Origin: Agrococcus sp. ARC_14
GTDB taxonomy: Bacteria > Actinomycetota > Actinomycetes > Actinomycetales > Microbacteriaceae
Direction of reading: 5' to 3'
Length of the DNA: 64,000 nt
NCBI RefSeq assembly: GCF_022436485.1
Contig: NZ_JAKUDO010000001.1
Span: 2,356,001 to 2,420,000 of the forward strand
A program made the translations under genes and the position numbers. The notes beneath the pieces are model-generated. The model did not search any database. It saw only the letters and a list, made by a program, of their open reading frames with translations, and was not told the origin of the DNA. The first letter of the stretch is position 1. Every line of letters starts with the position of its first letter. Shown in pieces: positions 62,752 through 64,000 of the stretch.

Positions 62752-62802
62752 CGCCTGAGCGGGTGGTCGAGCGCGATATGCAGCCGACCCACCGCTCAGG
62801 CG
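62752..62802. terminator. Long imperfect hairpin between convergent genes
   Basis: Ten perfect outer pairs (62752-62761 with 62793-62802), continued by imperfect pairing. It lies between the M20 and CDF gene ends and could act as a bidirectional terminator. Confidence 0.45.
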
Positions 62803-62845
62803 CACATCTGCCGAGGGTCGGGGCCCAGGCGGGTGGGTGCGGCGG

Positions 62846-63775
62846 TCAGGCGTGCGTCTGCGGCTCGTGGGCCGCGTGGCCGGGCGGCTCGAGCTGGAAG
62901 GTCGCGTGCTCGAGCGCGAGCGGGAAGTGCTCGGCGGCGCACTCCTGCAGGGCGTCGAGGATGCGCGGCGCGTGCCCGTCTGCGAAGCAGCGCGGCTCGA
63001 CGACCACGTGCGCCGTCAGCTGGTGCAGCCCGGTGCCGAGCGTCGAGGCGTGCAGGTCGTGCACGCCCACGACGTGCTCGATCTCGAGCAGGTGCGCTCG
63101 CACGTCGTCGAGGTCGAGCTCCTCCGGCGCCGACTCGAGCAGGATGCGTCCGGTGTCCCGCAGCAGCACGATCGAGCGCGGCACGATGAGCGCCGCCACG
63201 AGCGCGCTCGCGATCAGGTCGGCCTGTTGGAAGCCCCAGAGCCAGATCGCGACGGCCGCGGCGATCACCGCGATCGAGCCGATCGCGTCGTTGAGCACCT
63301 CGAGGAACGCCGCGCGCATGTTGAGGCTCGCTCCCCTGCCGCCGGCGAGCACGGCGAGCGAGACGAGGTTGCCGGCGAGTCCCACGATGCCGAACACCAG
63401 CAGCAGCGGCCCCGGCACGTCGGTCGGCTCGCCGAGCCGGCGCACGCCCTCGATCACCACGACGAGCGCCACGACCAGCAGCGCGGCAGCCTGCGCCGCG
63501 GCCGCGAGCACCTCGACGCGCACGAGCCCCCAGGTGCGGCGCCCCTTCGGCGGGCGCCGCAGCAGCCACTGCGCCGTCAGCGCGACGCCGAGCCCCGCGA
63601 CATCCGTGAGCATGTGCACGGTGTCGACCAGCAGCGCGAGCGAGCCGGTGAGGATCGAACCGACGATCTGGGCGAGCAGCAGCACCGCGGTGATGCCGAA
63701 CGCGACGGCGATGCGCACGGTGCTCGACGCATCCGCGTGCCCTGCACCGTGCGCGTGCGCGTGACCTCCCGACAT
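62846..63775 (-). CDS. Cation diffusion facilitator family transporter
   Basis: Metal/proton antiporter of 309 residues, probably for zinc export. A His-rich N-terminus (GGHAHAHGAGH) is followed by six membrane helices and a cytoplasmic ferredoxin-like domain (about 215-300). The transport site pairs His54 and Asp58 (VHMLTD) with Glu159 and Asp163 (LEVLND). Glu replaces the more common His in helix 5. The start is ATG 63775. Confidence 0.9.
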   Translation of the reverse strand: MSGGHAHAHGAGHADASSTVRIAVAFGITAVLLLAQIVGSILTGSLALLVDTVHMLTDVAGLGVALTAQWLLRRPPKGRRTWGLVRVEVLAAAAQAAALLVVALVVVIEGVRRLGEPTDVPGPLLLVFGIVGLAGNLVSLAVLAGGRGASLNMRAAFLEVLNDAIGSIAVIAAAVAIWLWGFQQADLIASALVAALIVPRSIVLLRDTGRILLESAPEELDLDDVRAHLLEIEHVVGVHDLHASTLGTGLHQLTAHVVVEPRCFADGHAPRILDALQECAAEHFPLALEHATFQLEPPGHAAHEPQTHA

Positions 63776-63788
63776 CGTGACCGCGGCG

Positions 63789-64000
63789 CTACAGGCGCGA
63801 CTTCGTGTGCCAGACCGTCTTCGTCTCGGTGAGGGCGAGGATGCGCTGCGGCGTCTCGGGCGGCAGGCCCGGCTCCGGGCGGATGACGCGCTTGAGCGTG
63901 TCGGCGGCGATCTGCTCGAGCTCGACCCAGTCGAGGTCGCCCGCGCCCGTGAGATCGAGCGCGTTGACATCGGCGTGGCCCGCGAGCCACGGCGCCAGCT
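63789..64000 (-). CDS. Probable aldehyde dehydrogenase family protein, C-terminal part only
   Basis: Only the last 70 or so residues are in the window (ending in LALTETKTVWHTKSRL and a TAG at 63791-63789). The segment DLTGAGDLDWVELEQIAADTLKRVIRP and the final ETKTVWH resemble the C-termini of an actinobacterial aldehyde dehydrogenase group. The catalytic region is outside, so the call is tentative. Confidence 0.5.
   Translation of the reverse strand, partial: LAPWLAGHADVNALDLTGAGDLDWVELEQIAADTLKRVIRPEPGLPPETPQRILALTETKTVWHTKSRL

Noticed and set aside
61294..62805. Long upstream extension of the PrmC-like frame
   Set aside because: It runs antisense through the M20 peptidase gene, and SAM-methyltransferase homology begins only near 61245-61293.

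Overview
This window is a GC-rich chromosomal segment of a high-GC Gram-positive bacterium, most likely an actinobacterium of the family Microbacteriaceae. The evidence is the actinobacterial rRNA leader, the PriA-type dual-function isomerase, ClgR and DUF3046 upstream of recA, DUF1844 next to infC, and many leaderless genes. The family-level placement is an inference from gene content, because no alignment was run. I see no prophage, insertion sequence, CRISPR array or tRNA gene. Most genes lie on the minus strand in tightly overlapping operons.

Layout. 1-936 is the 5' part of a 16S rRNA gene (minus) with tandem rrn promoters at 1156-1276. 1557-8377 is argC-argJ-argB-argF-argH-tyrS, without argD, argR or argG. 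8419-15985 holds a SIMPL protein, pheS-pheT and a glutamate-type ABC importer. 16050-18588 is infC-rpmI-rplT plus a SpoU-type methyltransferase; infC probably starts at an AUC codon and has a long low-complexity tail. 18815-23213 is DUF1844, SseB, priA, hisH, hisB and hisC. 23275-24506 is a divergent SOS locus, with a LysM membrane protein facing lexA. 24602-30601 has hflX, an RsmC-like methyltransferase, dapF, miaA, miaB and a lipoprotein. 30663-33797 is recX, recA, DUF3046, clgR and cinA, followed by pgsA and ftsK.

37561-42385 is a small accessory block: a membrane-anchored glycoside-hydrolase-like protein and a three-gene MacB-type ABC exporter. 42565-48501 contains rnj, dapA, dfrA, thyA, an unknown membrane protein and dapB, with two GNAT genes on the other strand. 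49081-54062 holds a histidine phosphatase, an M16 peptidase, pnp and rpsO. 54207-57017 holds a PrsW-like protease and aspA. 57109-60289 is a three-gene tryptophan-to-anthranilate operon whose middle gene is an amidohydrolase in the place expected for kynurenine formamidase. The window ends with a PrmC-like methyltransferase, an M20 peptidase, a cation diffusion facilitator and the C-terminus of a probable aldehyde dehydrogenase.

Three themes join these genes. First, SOS control: LexA-type boxes sit at the lexA, recA and LysM-gene promoters. Second, leaderless expression: at least 18 genes have a TANNNT hexamer exactly 6 or 7 bases before an ATG/GTG. Third, translational coupling: 4-base ATGA/GTGA overlaps link most operon members. 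Three related palindromic elements also recur in intergenic gaps.
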